A stretch of 64,000 nucleotides of DNA from Macrolepiota albuminosa (GCA_027475525.1 JAMWFC010000115.1:62001-126000), one strand, 5' to 3'; shown: positions 35,105 through 46,730, counted from the first letter of the stretch. Numbers and translations: made by a program. Notes: a model not told the origin generated them from the letters alone.

Positions 35105-36174
35105 TGATGACGCCAACTGTGGTTGGGTGCGCTGGACGTATACGCAGTACAACGCCGTCTCCAGCGCTTGGCGTACGTGGTTGTGAGGAGTCCTGACAGG
35201 GTCCCGGTGTGCTCGAGTGGAAGTAGTAAAACGATGCGCTAGATTATAGCGCTTCGGGGGCTACCTGGCAGACGGTAAGCGTCGTAGTTTAGGCAAGAAT
35301 ATTAGAGAAAAGTCGAATAGCGCAACGTATTGTGCCCGTAGGTGGCACCGTAAACAATGAAGACGAAATAGACGAAGCTAGCGCCCGACTTAGTGACGAC
35401 GTCGAAGGAAGCTAGCGCGAGTTGAACGCTAAGTGTAACTGTGTGCTCGAGGGGTTACGATTCGTTGTTATATACATGAAAAGTAGCTATTTTATATACA
35501 GTGCGCTACCGTGTTTGCCAAGATACAAGTCCATCTGCGGCGCTACCTCCTAGCGCCTCTCCTCGTGGTTTACTCTAACGGCGACCTGTCAACGGCGACC
35601 TTGTGCACATGGCTGACGGCGACCAACGGCGTTATGACCCACGGCGACCTGCGGTGACTCTATATTGACTTAGAGTTGTACGAGTCTGCTCACTTTTCTA
35701 TAACTCCGATTGGCCAGGCTGTTCCGGGGTATGGTCGGAAAATCCTCGACAGACGCCGTGAGCGCTAATGTCAGCGCTACTCATTGTATTAGTTCCTGTC
35801 AGGTCCAGATGTCGGATTTAAGTATATCCAGTGCCGCCGTCATTGATCCCTTTAGACTTCTGATTGAAGTGCCTCGTCCAATGGCAGCGCCTGCTGCTGG
35901 CTCCTTCTGGAAGTGATCGGGGTTTAGTTATAGTCCTCTCCCGCCGTCGTGTTAGCGCTATATGTTATGAGCCTCCTTCGTCCTTGGGCTAGGTGAAAGG
36001 AGAGTGCTGAAGGCTTGGTAGCTAGGGGTTAGGATAAATTTCTAAATCCTGTAGTAGTTTGCCAGAGCTAGAGCTGCTCTATACTCCCAACTGGTCGCCA
36101 GAGTCCTGCGTACGTCAAGTGTCGGTTGGCCTATAATGTCCCTTGATGCGCTCAGTCCGAGTAGAAGCCTATCA
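35105..36174 (-). repeat. 5' LTR of Gypsy A
   Basis: 1070 bp. Differs from the 3' LTR at two sites I can see (GTCGAA against GTCAAA; GACGGC against GATGGC). Confidence 0.92.
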
Positions 36175-36294
36175 CCGTTACTGCTTTTGTGACAAGTGGT
36201 CCGTGCATTCTTGAGATTTTGTTTATAGTCCTGGCGCATGAGTGTGGACTTCGTTTCTCCTCCCATCTTTTATCTGGCGCTCTATTAAAATTAA

Positions 36295-38701
36295 ATGTCT
36301 TTCCGCATTCCAACTCTGCCCCCCGTACCGTCTCGTGAGGCTCAAGACGCTGCCTCTGCCTATATCGAAAAGGTGAATAATTTCCTTAAGCAGATCGATG
36401 GCATTGGCGCAGATGCGCCTGTAAATTTGGTCGTTGCCGTGATCAAGTTATACGAGCGATGGCTGGAGGTGCGCGTTCTTGGCGTGGGATGGGATCGTGA
36501 GATAGAGGTTTGGGAGTGGTGCCGGTCGCGGTACTTGGATCATCGTGGCGCAGAGTGGCTAGCGCCCTTTGCTCATTTTGTAAGTACCTCCAGTTCTTGC
36601 CATGTCGCTAGCTGATCGAGTTGCCAGGCGCCTCCTCCCATCCCAACGATTGAGGACGAGTTGGAGGATATTCTGTCCGGTGCCTTGCCGATGAAGGTAA
36701 GCGCGCCTGCGGCAGAGTGAGTATTCCTAACCCATTCCTTTGACCTTAGCTTTGGTCTGACTTGTTGCCTCATAGTAAACAGGAGGTGTTGGCGCCGTTA
36801 GCGCGTATGCAGGTGGAGGAGGTTTCTCAAGACGCCCACGAGATTACCAGGGCGCTAGAGGAGCGAGAGAGGGTGGCGGCGTTGGCAGCAGAGATGGAGG
36901 AAGTTGCTGCGGGGAAGGCGCCTGCCGCCAAGAGGCAATCGGTAACAGAGGGATCCAGCCAGGGTGGTCGTGCCGGCAGCACTTTGAGCCCAGTGTTGCC
37001 GGCTAGCAAGTCGGGCTTGTCGAGGAAGCCGGCAGGTGCTTCCAAACGTAAGGTAAGTGCTAATTTCACTTGCTGTTGCCGACAGTCGCTAACGACGTTT
37101 GTAGAGTCGCAAGGCGGCTCCTCAATATGTGGTAAGTGGTCTTTGGAAAAATCTAGTCTCCTTATTTACCGTGATCCTTCTAGGCGCCAACACAGTCCAG
37201 CTTTGATGACAAGGAGCTTAAAGGACTGCTGTTGCTGCGTCGCGAGGAGGCCGTTCTTGACAAGGGGCAAGAGGCCGGGGTCGTCATGGAGGAGATGAAG
37301 GGAAAGAAGACAGTTTCCCTGGTGACCTGGCAAGCGTTTAAGGAGGCGCGGGAAGCGGTAAGTGACTTTTCTATCTTTTAAGCTCGCGCTGACTTGTAGC
37401 GCTAGTGCGACAAGTGCTGGGCCGACAACGACCCAGAAGGCTGTTGGTTCCCGACTGGGGCCCAGCCGTGCTATCGCTGTGGTGCCCTCAAGCGCGCTTG
37501 CACCATCGACGGGGCTAAAAGTTGCAAGCGTGGCGGCGCGCCAGACGCACTTGTCGAGAAGACATTTTTGCGCGCTGTTTTGGTGAGGAGGGCCAGGGAG
37601 TTTGTGGAGGGCCAGAAGAGGAAGGTTGCCGCAGGGGGAATGGCAGCCATTGGACGTGCCTCCTTGGTGTTGCCGACATGCCAAGGAGATGGGTCAGAAA
37701 CAGTCGGCAATCGAGGCGCTGGAGAGCGCCAAGGGACTTCGGTTCCAGAAAAACGACAAGCCCCTTCCCCAAGCAAGGGGAAGGGCAAAGCAAAGCGCCC
37801 TCATGTGGTCTCGTCGTTGCCTTCCCCCTCGCCAGCGCCAAAGGACACCGAGATGGAGGACCTGGAGAAGGCGTTGGCGGCTAGTTGCCTCCCGCCCCGT
37901 GACACAGAGGCTGGCCCCAGCGGTCTCTTGTCGCCCATTCATTTGGCGGCAAGGTCTCTTGGCAAGGAGCAGGAGGTAGGGGAGCGGGCAGTGGTTGGCG
38001 ACTTAGCGCCGCCAGAGGAGCGGGAAGAAGCCCCCATCGACGTCGAGATGGGGGATGAGGAGAAGGCAGAGGGAACGGTAGCGGGAGGAGATGAAGACGC
38101 CGAAGGTGAAGAGGAAACCTTGGCGACGCAACGGGACGGTGGTGAGGAGGAGACGTCGGCAAGGGAGGTAGTGGCAGAAGAAGGGGAGGGAGCGGCAAAA
38201 GTTGCCAGGGAGGAGCCTGAGTGGCACTGGCTGCCTCCCTACAGTAGCGTTGCCCCTTGGGAGGTTTCAGACCCCGAAGATGTTGCTGGCCTGGAGCCTA
38301 GGCGCCCCGTGGTCGCCAGGGTCAATCCCTCGTGGACCCCCCAGCCGCAGCCAATGGTCATAGGCGACGCTTTCAACTGGCTGGGACAAGACCTCGTGTA
38401 CCCGGTGGTGGCACTTAACCCGCGGGAGATGCTGGAGAGGTTTTTGAGGAGGGCGGCAACGATGGAGGCATCAATGGGGCGAGAATGGGAGTGAGTCCGA
38501 GGGCAGCTAATGGCGCTAAGGTTGCACTATTCCAACCTTGGTCGTAGCCTTAGCGTTCTTCGAGACTACCAGGCGGATTGCCAAGCCGCCATGGATTGGC
38601 AGACCGCCAACAACATCTTGCCTGGCGACCTTCTCCCTCTTCGCAAGTCCTCATTGCCAGTTACTGACGACTCCCTCTCTATGGATGATGTTAGCGAATA
38701 A
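36295..38701 (+). CDS. Antisense spliced cargo gene of Gypsy B: Cys-cluster protein, homologue of the gene at 22802; one internal TGA
   Basis: Six exons, all phase 0: 36295-36579, 36628-36696, 36783-37052, 37105-37131, 37184-37357, 37406-38701, total 2121 nt (706 codons plus stop). N-terminus: VIKLYERWLEVR..EVWEWCRSRYLDHRGAEWLAPF, aligned with the copy A protein (LYRRWLVVR..EVREWCMARY). Exon 3 is Ala/Glu-rich, probably coiled coil. Exon 6 opens with CDKCWADNDPEGC and CYRCGALKRAC (residues 276 on), then a basic segment with KGKGKAKR, a long acidic region and a conserved tail (GDAFNWLGQDLVYPV, later AAMDWQTANNI). Codon 638 is TGA (38492-38494) within an otherwise continuous frame. The gene is convergent with pol, which ends at 39126. 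Role unknown; conservation of exon pattern between two element copies argues it is carried by the family. Confidence 0.8.
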
Positions 38702-38924
38702 ACGGACCTTAGCGTAGATAGGCCGTTTATGTATAGTTTCTTATGTCCATCTCGATATATATATTGCCGTTTCCCTGCCGAGTGAAAGAATAAGTCCAAT
38801 AATCTGAGTTAGCGTAGTGGCAGAGAGCAGAGAAAGTATAGCAAAGAGAAAGCAAGCGGTAAGTATTCTGAGGTAGGTTTTAGCAAGAACAGTAATATGT
38901 GAGGGACTTAGACAAATTTTGAGG

Positions 38925-38965
38925 AAAAAGGGAAATGCTCAGTAAATCATCATAGCAAAAAACCC
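38925..38965. other. Block conserved between Gypsy A and B downstream of the antisense gene
   Basis: GGAAAAAGGGAAATGCTCAG and the following bases match 25523-25562 in copy A almost base for base, although the flanking spacers have diverged. Possible shared 3'-end signal. Confidence 0.45.
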
Positions 38966-39125
38966 TTGGCGAGAGTTGCGCAGTGCGCTAAGCGTTGGCG
39001 ACACGCTAGCGCTGCGATTTGACTATGTAAGAAAATGTCTGTTGGATATAGTACAGTAAGTATCAGCAAGAAAGATAAGTAAGGTAAGTAATAGAAAGAA
39101 AGAGCTTATCAATATATAGTCTTTT

Positions 39126-42100
39126 CTAATCATTTTCTTCTTCTTCAACTAGAGTCGGCAAGTCATCATCGTCCAATAATTCGGTTTCTTCAAGTTCTCT
39201 TAACTTGGCGGTGTCGATATCTAGCGCTTCCAACGGCAAGTCAATCTGTTCTCTGGCGAGATACGGCAATAGGCAAAAAGCGGCAACGTGTCGATATCTA
39301 GCGCTTCCAACGGCAAGTCAATCTGTTCTCTGGCGAGATACGGCAATAGGCAAAAAGCGGCAACCGGTCGATGTAGTACTGAACCATCTAATTCACAGAG
39401 CACGTAAGCGCCTCCATGGTTACGAGAGATAACTACCAAAGGTTCCAAATAGCGCGGGTGCATTTTCTTGTTGTATGAGGTTTCGATTTTGGAGTTGCGC
39501 ATAAGCACTAGCGCTCCTCTCGGGAAGTTGTAATCCTTGATAGTAGCGCTATGCTTGGTTTCGAATCGTAGGGCTGCTTGGCGACGTGCGCTAAAGACTA
39601 TCTCGTGGAGTCGGTCTAAATCTTCTTTCCTTCGCTGGAGATCAATAGCTCGTCTGGCGATAAGGTCGGTAGTCGCTAAGATGCTGTTGGGTGCTGGCTG
39701 AAGATAGGTCGCTTCTATAATGTCGGCAGGGAGTAACGGATGGGTGCCAGTAGCCGCGTAATAGGGAGAACAACCCATGCGCTTACAAATGGTAACTCTT
39801 TCCAACCAAAATACTGAATAGGTTGCTTCACTCCAACGAGACTCGTCGCCATTGACTGCCTTGAAAAGCGCTTGCCGAACGTTGAAGTGTGGTCTCTCTA
39901 CCAGGCCATTGGCGTGTTTGTTGTAGCCAGATACTTGAATGTGATGGATATTGTATTTCTTGGCGAGATAGGTTAGCGCTTTGATAATTGGCGCACCGTT
40001 ATCTGTGACGATTTCTCTTAGCGCTCCCCAATGGCAAATGACGTCTTCAAATAGCCACTTGGCGACTGCCTCGGTATTTTCTTTCTGAAGCATTCGAAAT
40101 TCAGGCCAGTGGATTAGCGAGCAACGACCTTGAATAATGTACTTGTAGCAACCAGATTTGGGCATATGCATGGTGTCGACGTAGATTTTGCTGAAGAGAG
40201 GAGCTGGCGTTGCAACGGTTGGCGGGATGAGCACTTGGCGTGTTTGTTGAATTTGGCAGAGGTGGCAAGTCCTGATGGAGCTGGCGTTGCAACGGTTGGC
40301 GGGATGAGCACTTGGCGTGTTTGTTGAATTTGGCAGAGGTGGCAAGTCCTGATGTACCAGGCGATGTCGGCGCTAGCGTGTGGCCACCAGAATCGTTCTA
40401 ACAGAGAGGCTCAGGTAGCGTACAGACCTCTATGTCCTAGTTCGTCATGCATGGCGCGCAGGACTCGTAAGCGACTTTCTGGCTTGATGATCAGCTTGTG
40501 AGCGCCATCTCGATTTCGTCGCCAAAGTCGGTTGTCGGTAAAGAAGAAGTGGGTGGCATATCGGATAAAGGTCGTGTACTGTTCGTCGGTAAGGTCTGGG
40601 GGTTGCTTAAGGTCTCGTATCCATTGTTCAACTATTAACAAGTGACTGTCTTCTGCCTTTGCCTTGGTGGATTGGGGAACAGCGTCGTAGGTCAGGTTTC
40701 TGCTATCTTCTCTTAGCGGTTGGGGTTCTTGTACGACTTTTACGGGAGGCAAATTTTGACTGAAAATGCTTGCCGTGTAGAATGTGAGGGGTGCTCTAAA
40801 GATCTCGGGGCGGTAAGGGATAATGGGATGTAGAAATATGCTGGTAGGCTGTTGCCGTCGTAGTAGGGGGATTGGCTGTTGTATGAGGTGCACGAAACCA
40901 TGTAAGCGGTCGATCCAGTCCTCGAAATCGCTATCAGCCTGTGGGTCCACTGCCGGGTCGCCAGGCTGCCGTGGTCGCCTAGAAAGTCCATCTGGTCCGT
41001 GGAAAGAGCTCTTGACGTGTACCAACTCAAAGTGAAACATGAGGATAGCGACTACCCATCGGTTCATACTAGCGGATGGCTGGATGTCGGGATTCTGCAG
41101 CATGCCTTTGATGTACCTAGCGTCGACTTCAACAATAAGGTTCCGTACGCCAATCAAATACATCTTTAGCGACCGGAAGGCTTTGAAGAGTCCATAGAGC
41201 TCCAGCTTAGGCTGACTGTAGCGAGACTCTCTGTCGTTTAGCGTAATAGACCCAAAGCGGTTGTAACGTCGCTGTTTCCGATTGTCGCTAAGGCACTGGC
41301 ACAGAAAGTAACCAACGGCAATGTACGAGGTATCCACCGCCAGGATAACAGGGTCGGCAGAAGTATAATCGATGGGGACTAGGGGCTTGGCGTCTTGTAG
41401 GGCTTTTACTAAGTCGCGTTGGGCAGTGACCTGGTCTGGCCCAAATTCGAAGGGCTCGTTAGCGCGGGTGAGTCGGTTAAGGGCGTGTGCGCGATGGGCA
41501 AAGTTTTTGACGAATATCCTGAGAACGCCAACGGTGCCAAGAAAGGCGCGAACTTCAGATAAGTCGCGGCAAGGACCCCATCGCTCCAGGAGTGCTAAGC
41601 GAGACTCGTCGGGAACATGACCGTCGGGAGTGCAGATATGACCAAGTATTTTGAACCTTGGCGCGCAAAGGAGAAGTTTGTGGCCGCTAAAGGTTCCACC
41701 GCTATACTTCATACGTTGAAGAACTCGGTTGAGCAACTCGAAAAATTCCCATAGCACTAAGCAAATGTTGGAGTTGTCGGGATGGGTTGCCGGCAAGCCG
41801 TTTACGAGTCGCCACTCTTTGGGACCTTTGACGCCAACGTCATCAATGAAGCTGAGGACATTATGTGGTATCTCGGGTTGGAGGATGAAGGTGATGTTGT
41901 CATGGAATATAGGGACTGAGTTTGTCCAGCCCATCGGTAAAGTAACTAGGCGCAAGGCGCCATATGGGGTTTGGAAAGTAGTGAGGTCGTGGGAAGAAGG
42001 GTGTATTAAGCGTTCATCATAGCCAACGTAGAGATCAAGGGTGGCGCCACAAATGCGCCCGGCAAAGGACTTGGCAACGTGGTCAGGAAAAGGTGGTACG

Positions 42101-43074
42101 CCAGAGTGTTGTATTGTAACTCTATTCAGTGGCTCGAGACTATGAACTATGCGTAGATTGCCGTTCTTTTTGAGGACACAAAACCATCGGGAGCGGTAAG
42201 AACTGTTTGAGGGCTCGTAGACGCCAGCCTTTATCTTGGTCCTAATAATTTGGCAGACCTCGGCTTCGATCCCAGGCGGTAACGGTCGGTTGTGCTCAGT
42301 CCACGGCACGTGAGGGATGGTCAGGATTACGACAGGCGGGAAGAAGTCTGTGCGGAGGCTGCCGCGTTCCGAGTCCTCCCAAGCAAAAGCTTTGTCTTGC
42401 TTAGCGACAAGATTGGTAAGGACGTTCAACTCATCTTTGGTCAAAAATCCTGTGTCGTGCTCCTTGGTGAACTGCTGCTGGCGTTCTGTGGTAAAACGTC
42501 CTGTGGGCTGAAAGGGTGGCGAATTCGGTGATAGGGTCGGCATGTCGGCAAGAGGGTCGCCAATGATCTGGTGCTCGATTCTAAACGTCTCAGGAGAGTG
42601 CGTAGCGACGGGTTTTGTTTTAAGCGCAACTGGCTTATATTTCTTTTTGACTTGAACCCCTTTCCTTTTGGGAGCGTTAGCTTGGTTATATACAGAGGTG
42701 GAAAGGGGAACTGTAGCCTGAGGGGCGGCAAGTCCAAGAACGGCAGGAGACGAGGCTCCGGGAAGAGTAGTGAGGTAAGTATCGGTAGACGCAATATTTT
42801 GAAAGGATTCGGAAGCGGTAAGGTACAAGTAGGCAAGAGAGGAGTCGGTAATGTTTTGATTTTTCTGGGAAGGCTCTGCGTCGGTAGTGGGTAAAGTAGT
42901 TAAAACATCTTCGTCAAGAAAGGTAGTAGACATAACATTTACAAGACCAGTAGAATGGTCATATTCCAGCGTTAGCGCTACATCTCCGTGATCGTCGCCA
43001 ATCACCTCCTCGATGGTCTGTGAAAACACCGGTGGGGAGGCTCGTTGGCGTGCTGGTCGGTAAACTCCGGGGGC
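39126..43074 (-). pseudogene. pol: Pol of Gypsy B: reverse transcriptase, RNase H, integrase
   Basis: A long frame of 872 codons (43029 to 40411) covers RT and RNase H: SRWFCVLKKNGNLRIVHSL, TLPMGWTNSVPIFHDN, FIDDVGVKG; then AVDTSYIAVGYFLCQC and EVDARYIKGML. It reaches the integrase zinc region (HDELGHRGLYAT), where a TGA at 40411-40413 interrupts (copy A has Arg). Integrase continues with VDTMHMPKSG, VTDNGAP and ERPHFNVR, and an acidic tail ending at 39126 (TAG). Duplications at 39211 and 40201 add frame breaks. The pol frame starts after a TAA at 43075-43077 and overlaps the gag-protease frame to 43002, offset -1. Less fragmented than copy A, but dead through the nonsense codon. Confidence 0.88.
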
Positions 43075-45311
43075 TTAGCGCGGGTGCCTTTTTGTTGTCC
43101 TCTAGGGAACGTTGGCACTGTTCGTCAGATTCCGGAATTGGGGTCGCTAATTGTTAAGGTTGTTTCGTCGTCGGTAACTGTCTTGACGACTGATCACGCC
43201 AAGACGTTGAAGGGTCTGCCGAGAAGTAAATCGTATGCCGGGAAGCGTAAAATGTGTATCTGAAGATAAAACGTAATGTCGCCAAGGGTGCACGGCACAT
43301 TCTTGGCGAGGCCTAGGGATCTGTCTATCGTGCCGTTAGCGCTCTGCATGTTTAGTATCACAGTTGGGTCATAAATGAGGCCTAAATCATTAGCGACTTT
43401 GGCTGCCATAGAAATGATCTGAGACCCGCTATCAACAATTGCCTCTACCTCGTGCTTGTTGTCGACTGTTAGCGCGACGGAGCGAATAGCGTGTGATTCT
43501 TGGGCGACGGTAAGGATTGCTGGGTCTTCTCCATGGTCTACTGACCTAAGATAGGTCTCCACTGGGTCCACAGAGGTGGCGTTAGCGATGGTGTCAGCAG
43601 GAGAGTCTTCAGTGTCTAAAGAGTCGACGGTAACAGAAAAACCAGGGAGCGCGTCGTCGAGATCCTCGACCTCGGCAACGGTTGTCGCCAAGGGTTGTTG
43701 GGGAGTGACTGCCGTCTTGACTTGGTTGTGAACGTCGGGAGCAATACTACAAAGTTCTTCAACTGACAAGGTGACATTGGTTTTCATGATGCGGCTAAAG
43801 ACGTGATTTGATTTTTCTATGTTGAATATTGGCGCGGTAGGTCAGTAGCCACCCTCAGGATGTTTCTCAGGAGCGGCAAAGTTTCGTTGTGCTGGTGCGT
43901 GATAACGGTCAGGAATCCCTGAGTAGGGATGGAGAGGCGGCAAAGGCGGTTTGGGAGCAGTAGCGGACGACGATGGTTCTGGAGTAGTAGCAGGGGTCGT
44001 AGCAGGCGGTGTGGCAGGAGCAGGTGTCGGTAACTTGCTAGCGGGAGGGATTGGCTTATATCCTTTGAGAGGTTGTTTGGGCTGCTTAACTTCAACCCCA
44101 TCAAAAACCTGGTTCTTTAGCGAATCCAGCTCCTGTTGGAGCTTGGCGATACGTTCTTCCCGTGAGAAAGTAGGATGGTCGCCAACGCTGTCGAAGTGTA
44201 AGACCTCATGAATCATTTGCTGTTGGGTCGCCTGTTCGGGGTCGGGGTTGGTGTTGCCGGAAAGCGTGCCGGTAACGATTTGTCCTGGGTTGCGCCTATG
44301 CCATTCATCAACTCGCTCCTGGAAGGACTTCTTGTCCGGGTAGTTGGGGATGGTGGCGCCAGTGGTGAGAACTATCTTGCCGTCGATAGCCCGTCAAATC
44401 CTTCCTTGCCGAATGTAGTTTTCTAGGGTAGCGCAGCGTCCTCTAGTCATAGTATGGCCAATTTCCCCACAGAAGTGGCAAGGGCCATTAGCAGGTACAT
44501 TAGCGGGTCAGTTAGCGAGATTTGTGGTAATCATTGTTTCAATACGAGTCATGGCGGAAGTGACAGCAGCAGTAACGGCAGCATTGAAATCCTCCTTCTT
44601 AACGAAGTCGGCAGGAGGGGGCGGGATGGGAATGATACCATTAGTTCGCTCAGGTGGTGGGCTCGTCCTAGCGCGCTGCAGTCCAACGCCAGTGTCCGTT
44701 CCCTTGAGAACCCATTTACCGGCTTCAAAGACGTCGGCAACGTTATAGGGCTTGTCTGGGTGATGGGCCTGGTGAACTATCTCTAGGCGACGAGCAATAC
44801 GAGTCCAAAGCGAAGTCGGGATGCCTTGTTGGAATAGGCGATGTTCCTCGTTAATGTATAGCTTGCCGTTCTGTACTAACCACCTAGCGATCTTTTGGAA
44901 TTCGCAGTAATACGTGGAGAATGCGCCAAGAGACGATGTGCCACTGTCGAATGATTCCTGTACTAGTTTCTGGAGCTCGTTTACCGAGTATCGGGTAGCC
45001 TCTTCTGCGCCAGGGTACAACTGGATCACTGCCGTCTTCCAGTCCTCATACGAAGCGCCTTGGGCTGGAACGGGTGGGGCGGCAGGGACAAAGGCGGCAA
45101 ACTCGGTCAAACCTGTCCACGTCTCTGCCGTGTCATATGATATGTATCTTGCCGCGTACTCCTTCATCTGCGTGTGGTCAATAATGTTACAATCTCTGAA
45201 TAAATACTCCAACTCCTTGAAATACTGGGAGAGCTCCCGTGGCTTGGACTCGTCCCATTTTGGTGCCGAGAAGTGGTTGCATGGCGGCATGCGCTGGACT
45301 TGTTGTTCCAT
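43002..45311 (-). pseudogene. gag: Gag-protease of Gypsy B, five TGA stops
   Basis: ATG at 45311 (MEQQVQRMPP). Capsid: PKWDESKPRELSQYFKELEYL, later FSTYYCEFQKIARWLV and IPTSLWTRIARRLE. Zinc knuckle: CHFCGEIGHTMTRGRC at about 44440-44490. Protease: IVDSGSQII near 43430 and LLLGRPFNVLA. Frame is constant from gag to protease and is interrupted only by TGA codons at 44508, 44394, 43842, 43194 and 43125 (lowest base given). Each aligns with Arg in copy A. The frame ends at TGA 43002-43004, overlapping pol. Confidence 0.87.
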
Positions 45312-45670
45312 AGCGACTGTGATGGCGAGTTCAGTTAGCGGTAGTGGGGAAGGAGTTCTAGAGATTGGCAACGGGGTAAGAGAAATGAGTTGTGAAAGAG
45401 GCGTTAGCGGAGTAATGGGGGTGATTGGTTGCGGTACGGTAAAGGGCAACGCTAAGGGGTCGTCAGCGCTATAATCGAGGGAATGCGGGAAGAGATCAGG
45501 AAATGCGTCTACAGTGGCGTTCTGTAGTTCCTGTGCAAGAGAGAGACCCGGTAAGGCACCAGGTGGTTGTGGAGTTGATGGGTGGGAAGGAGCTATGCCT
45601 TCTGCCGACTGGTCTAGCAGGCGGCGCCTACGCTGGAGACAGGTTTCTGGTGGAATTCTGCCCTAGAGAT

Positions 45671-45688
45671 CCCTCGTGGTGGGCTCCA
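45671..45688 (-). promoter_or_regulatory. Primer-binding site of Gypsy B
   Basis: Minus-strand TGGAGCCCACCACGAGGG, three bases inside the 5' LTR. It differs from copy A by one G/A change at a CpG. Confidence 0.78.
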
Positions 45689-45691
45689 ATT

Positions 45692-46660
45692 TGATAACGC
45701 CCAAAGTTTGGTCAGTAACAAATGTATTTGATAGTGTTACCATACCAAGAGTTTGCGTTGGGTGCGCTATAAGTGATGTGAGAAGTCCCGGGCAGGTCCC
45801 AGAGAACGCGTCTGTGAAGAAGGTAAAAAGTCCGTAAGGGAGTCGGCAAGTGTAAAGTGCTAGGGTAAAGCACCTAGGGAAGAAGCGGTAAGTGAATACG
45901 GCAAAGGTAAGCGGCAAGAGCACGATAAGCTTAGCGAAGTCTAAGCGTCGATAATGCCTGCCGTAGTTGCAAGGCGCGAGGGTGTCGAGTGTTGGCGAGA
46001 GTCTGCAACTGCCGATGAGTTCGACGTTGCCGACCGTAAATGAGCTCTTGAGCGTAAGGGAGACTGAAGTAAGGGGAGCAGGAGATTCTGGTCTATTGTT
46101 CTCTGATGGTATGTACAAGTCGGTAAGTACTTTATATACTACAAGGAGTTCACCGTCGCCAGTGACCAACCATTGCCAAAGTGCGGTAAACTGGAAAATT
46201 TCATAGGGGTAGCTCCAACGGTTTCAGATCCCTACCGTCCATTGAAGACCCTTGGCGCCACCAGGCGGCAGATCGCGGTGCTAAATCATCAATCCATCAC
46301 CCTTCTGTCTGTCAGAACACCTAAGCGACTGGCGCCACCAGGCGGCAGATCGCGGTGCTAAATCATCAATCCATCACCCTTCTGTCTGTCAGAACACCTA
46401 AGCGACATTAGGCGCCAAATCAAGGCGCTAAGCGGTGTCAGACGCCAAGGTCAAACGCCAAGCTGTCTGTCAGTTCTTGATAGATCATCAGGCTTCTCGC
46501 TAAGCGCTGTCGTCAGTGACTGATGCCATCTGTCAGTTGTCATTCTGTCTGCCGTCGGCGCTATCATTGATTGGATCTGCTTCCTGTCGTCAGTGACTGA
46601 TGCCATCTGTCAGTTGTCATTCTGTCTGCCGTCGGCGCTATCATTGATTGGATCTGCTTC
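45692..46660 (-). repeat. 5' LTR of Gypsy B, truncated
   Basis: Starts TGATAACGCCCAAAG and matches 20520 onwards up to TTGGATCTGCTTC. The last ~130 bases of the LTR present in the left copy are missing. Similarity ends exactly where the second copy of the 77-bp duplication 46507/46584 ends. A second duplication lies at 46253. Confidence 0.8.
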
Positions 46661-46730
46661 TTTGCTCGAAATTGCTGGTACTGATCGCCTTGCCGGCCCT
46701 CTGTTGGGGTTCTCCGTTGTCTTCATACGT

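Larger units (their letters stand above)
21587..36174 (-). mobile_element. Gypsy element A (young copy) nested in element B, with antisense cargo
   Basis: LTRs of 1070 bp at both ends (21587-22656, 35105-36174) with TG..CA termini and a 4-bp duplication CCGT (21583-21586, 36175-36178). I count only two differences between the LTRs, both CpG transitions, so insertion is recent. Minus-strand order: 5' LTR, PBS, gag-protease, pol, PPT, 3' LTR. Between pol (ends 27847) and the 3' LTR about 5 kb carries plus-strand spliced genes. Confidence 0.9.
20520..46660 (-). mobile_element. Gypsy element B (older copy), minus strand, interrupted by element A
   Basis: Related LTRs at 20520-21533 (3' LTR) and 45692-46660 (5' LTR, truncated) enclose PBS, gag-protease, pol and an antisense gene. 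The left internal end (PPT plus about 40 bases) is separated from the rest by element A, which inserted at 21586/36175 with a CCGT duplication. LTRs of B differ at many sites including transversions, and its coding genes carry several TGA stops, so it is older than A. The 4-bp flank left of B is GTGC; the right flank cannot be read because the LTR is truncated. Confidence 0.85.

Noticed and set aside
37166..38227. Several overlapping ORFs of 70-172 aa in other frames at 37166-38227
   Set aside because: GC-rich acidic coding in exons 5-6 of the antisense gene leaves other frames open; no motif or homology in them.
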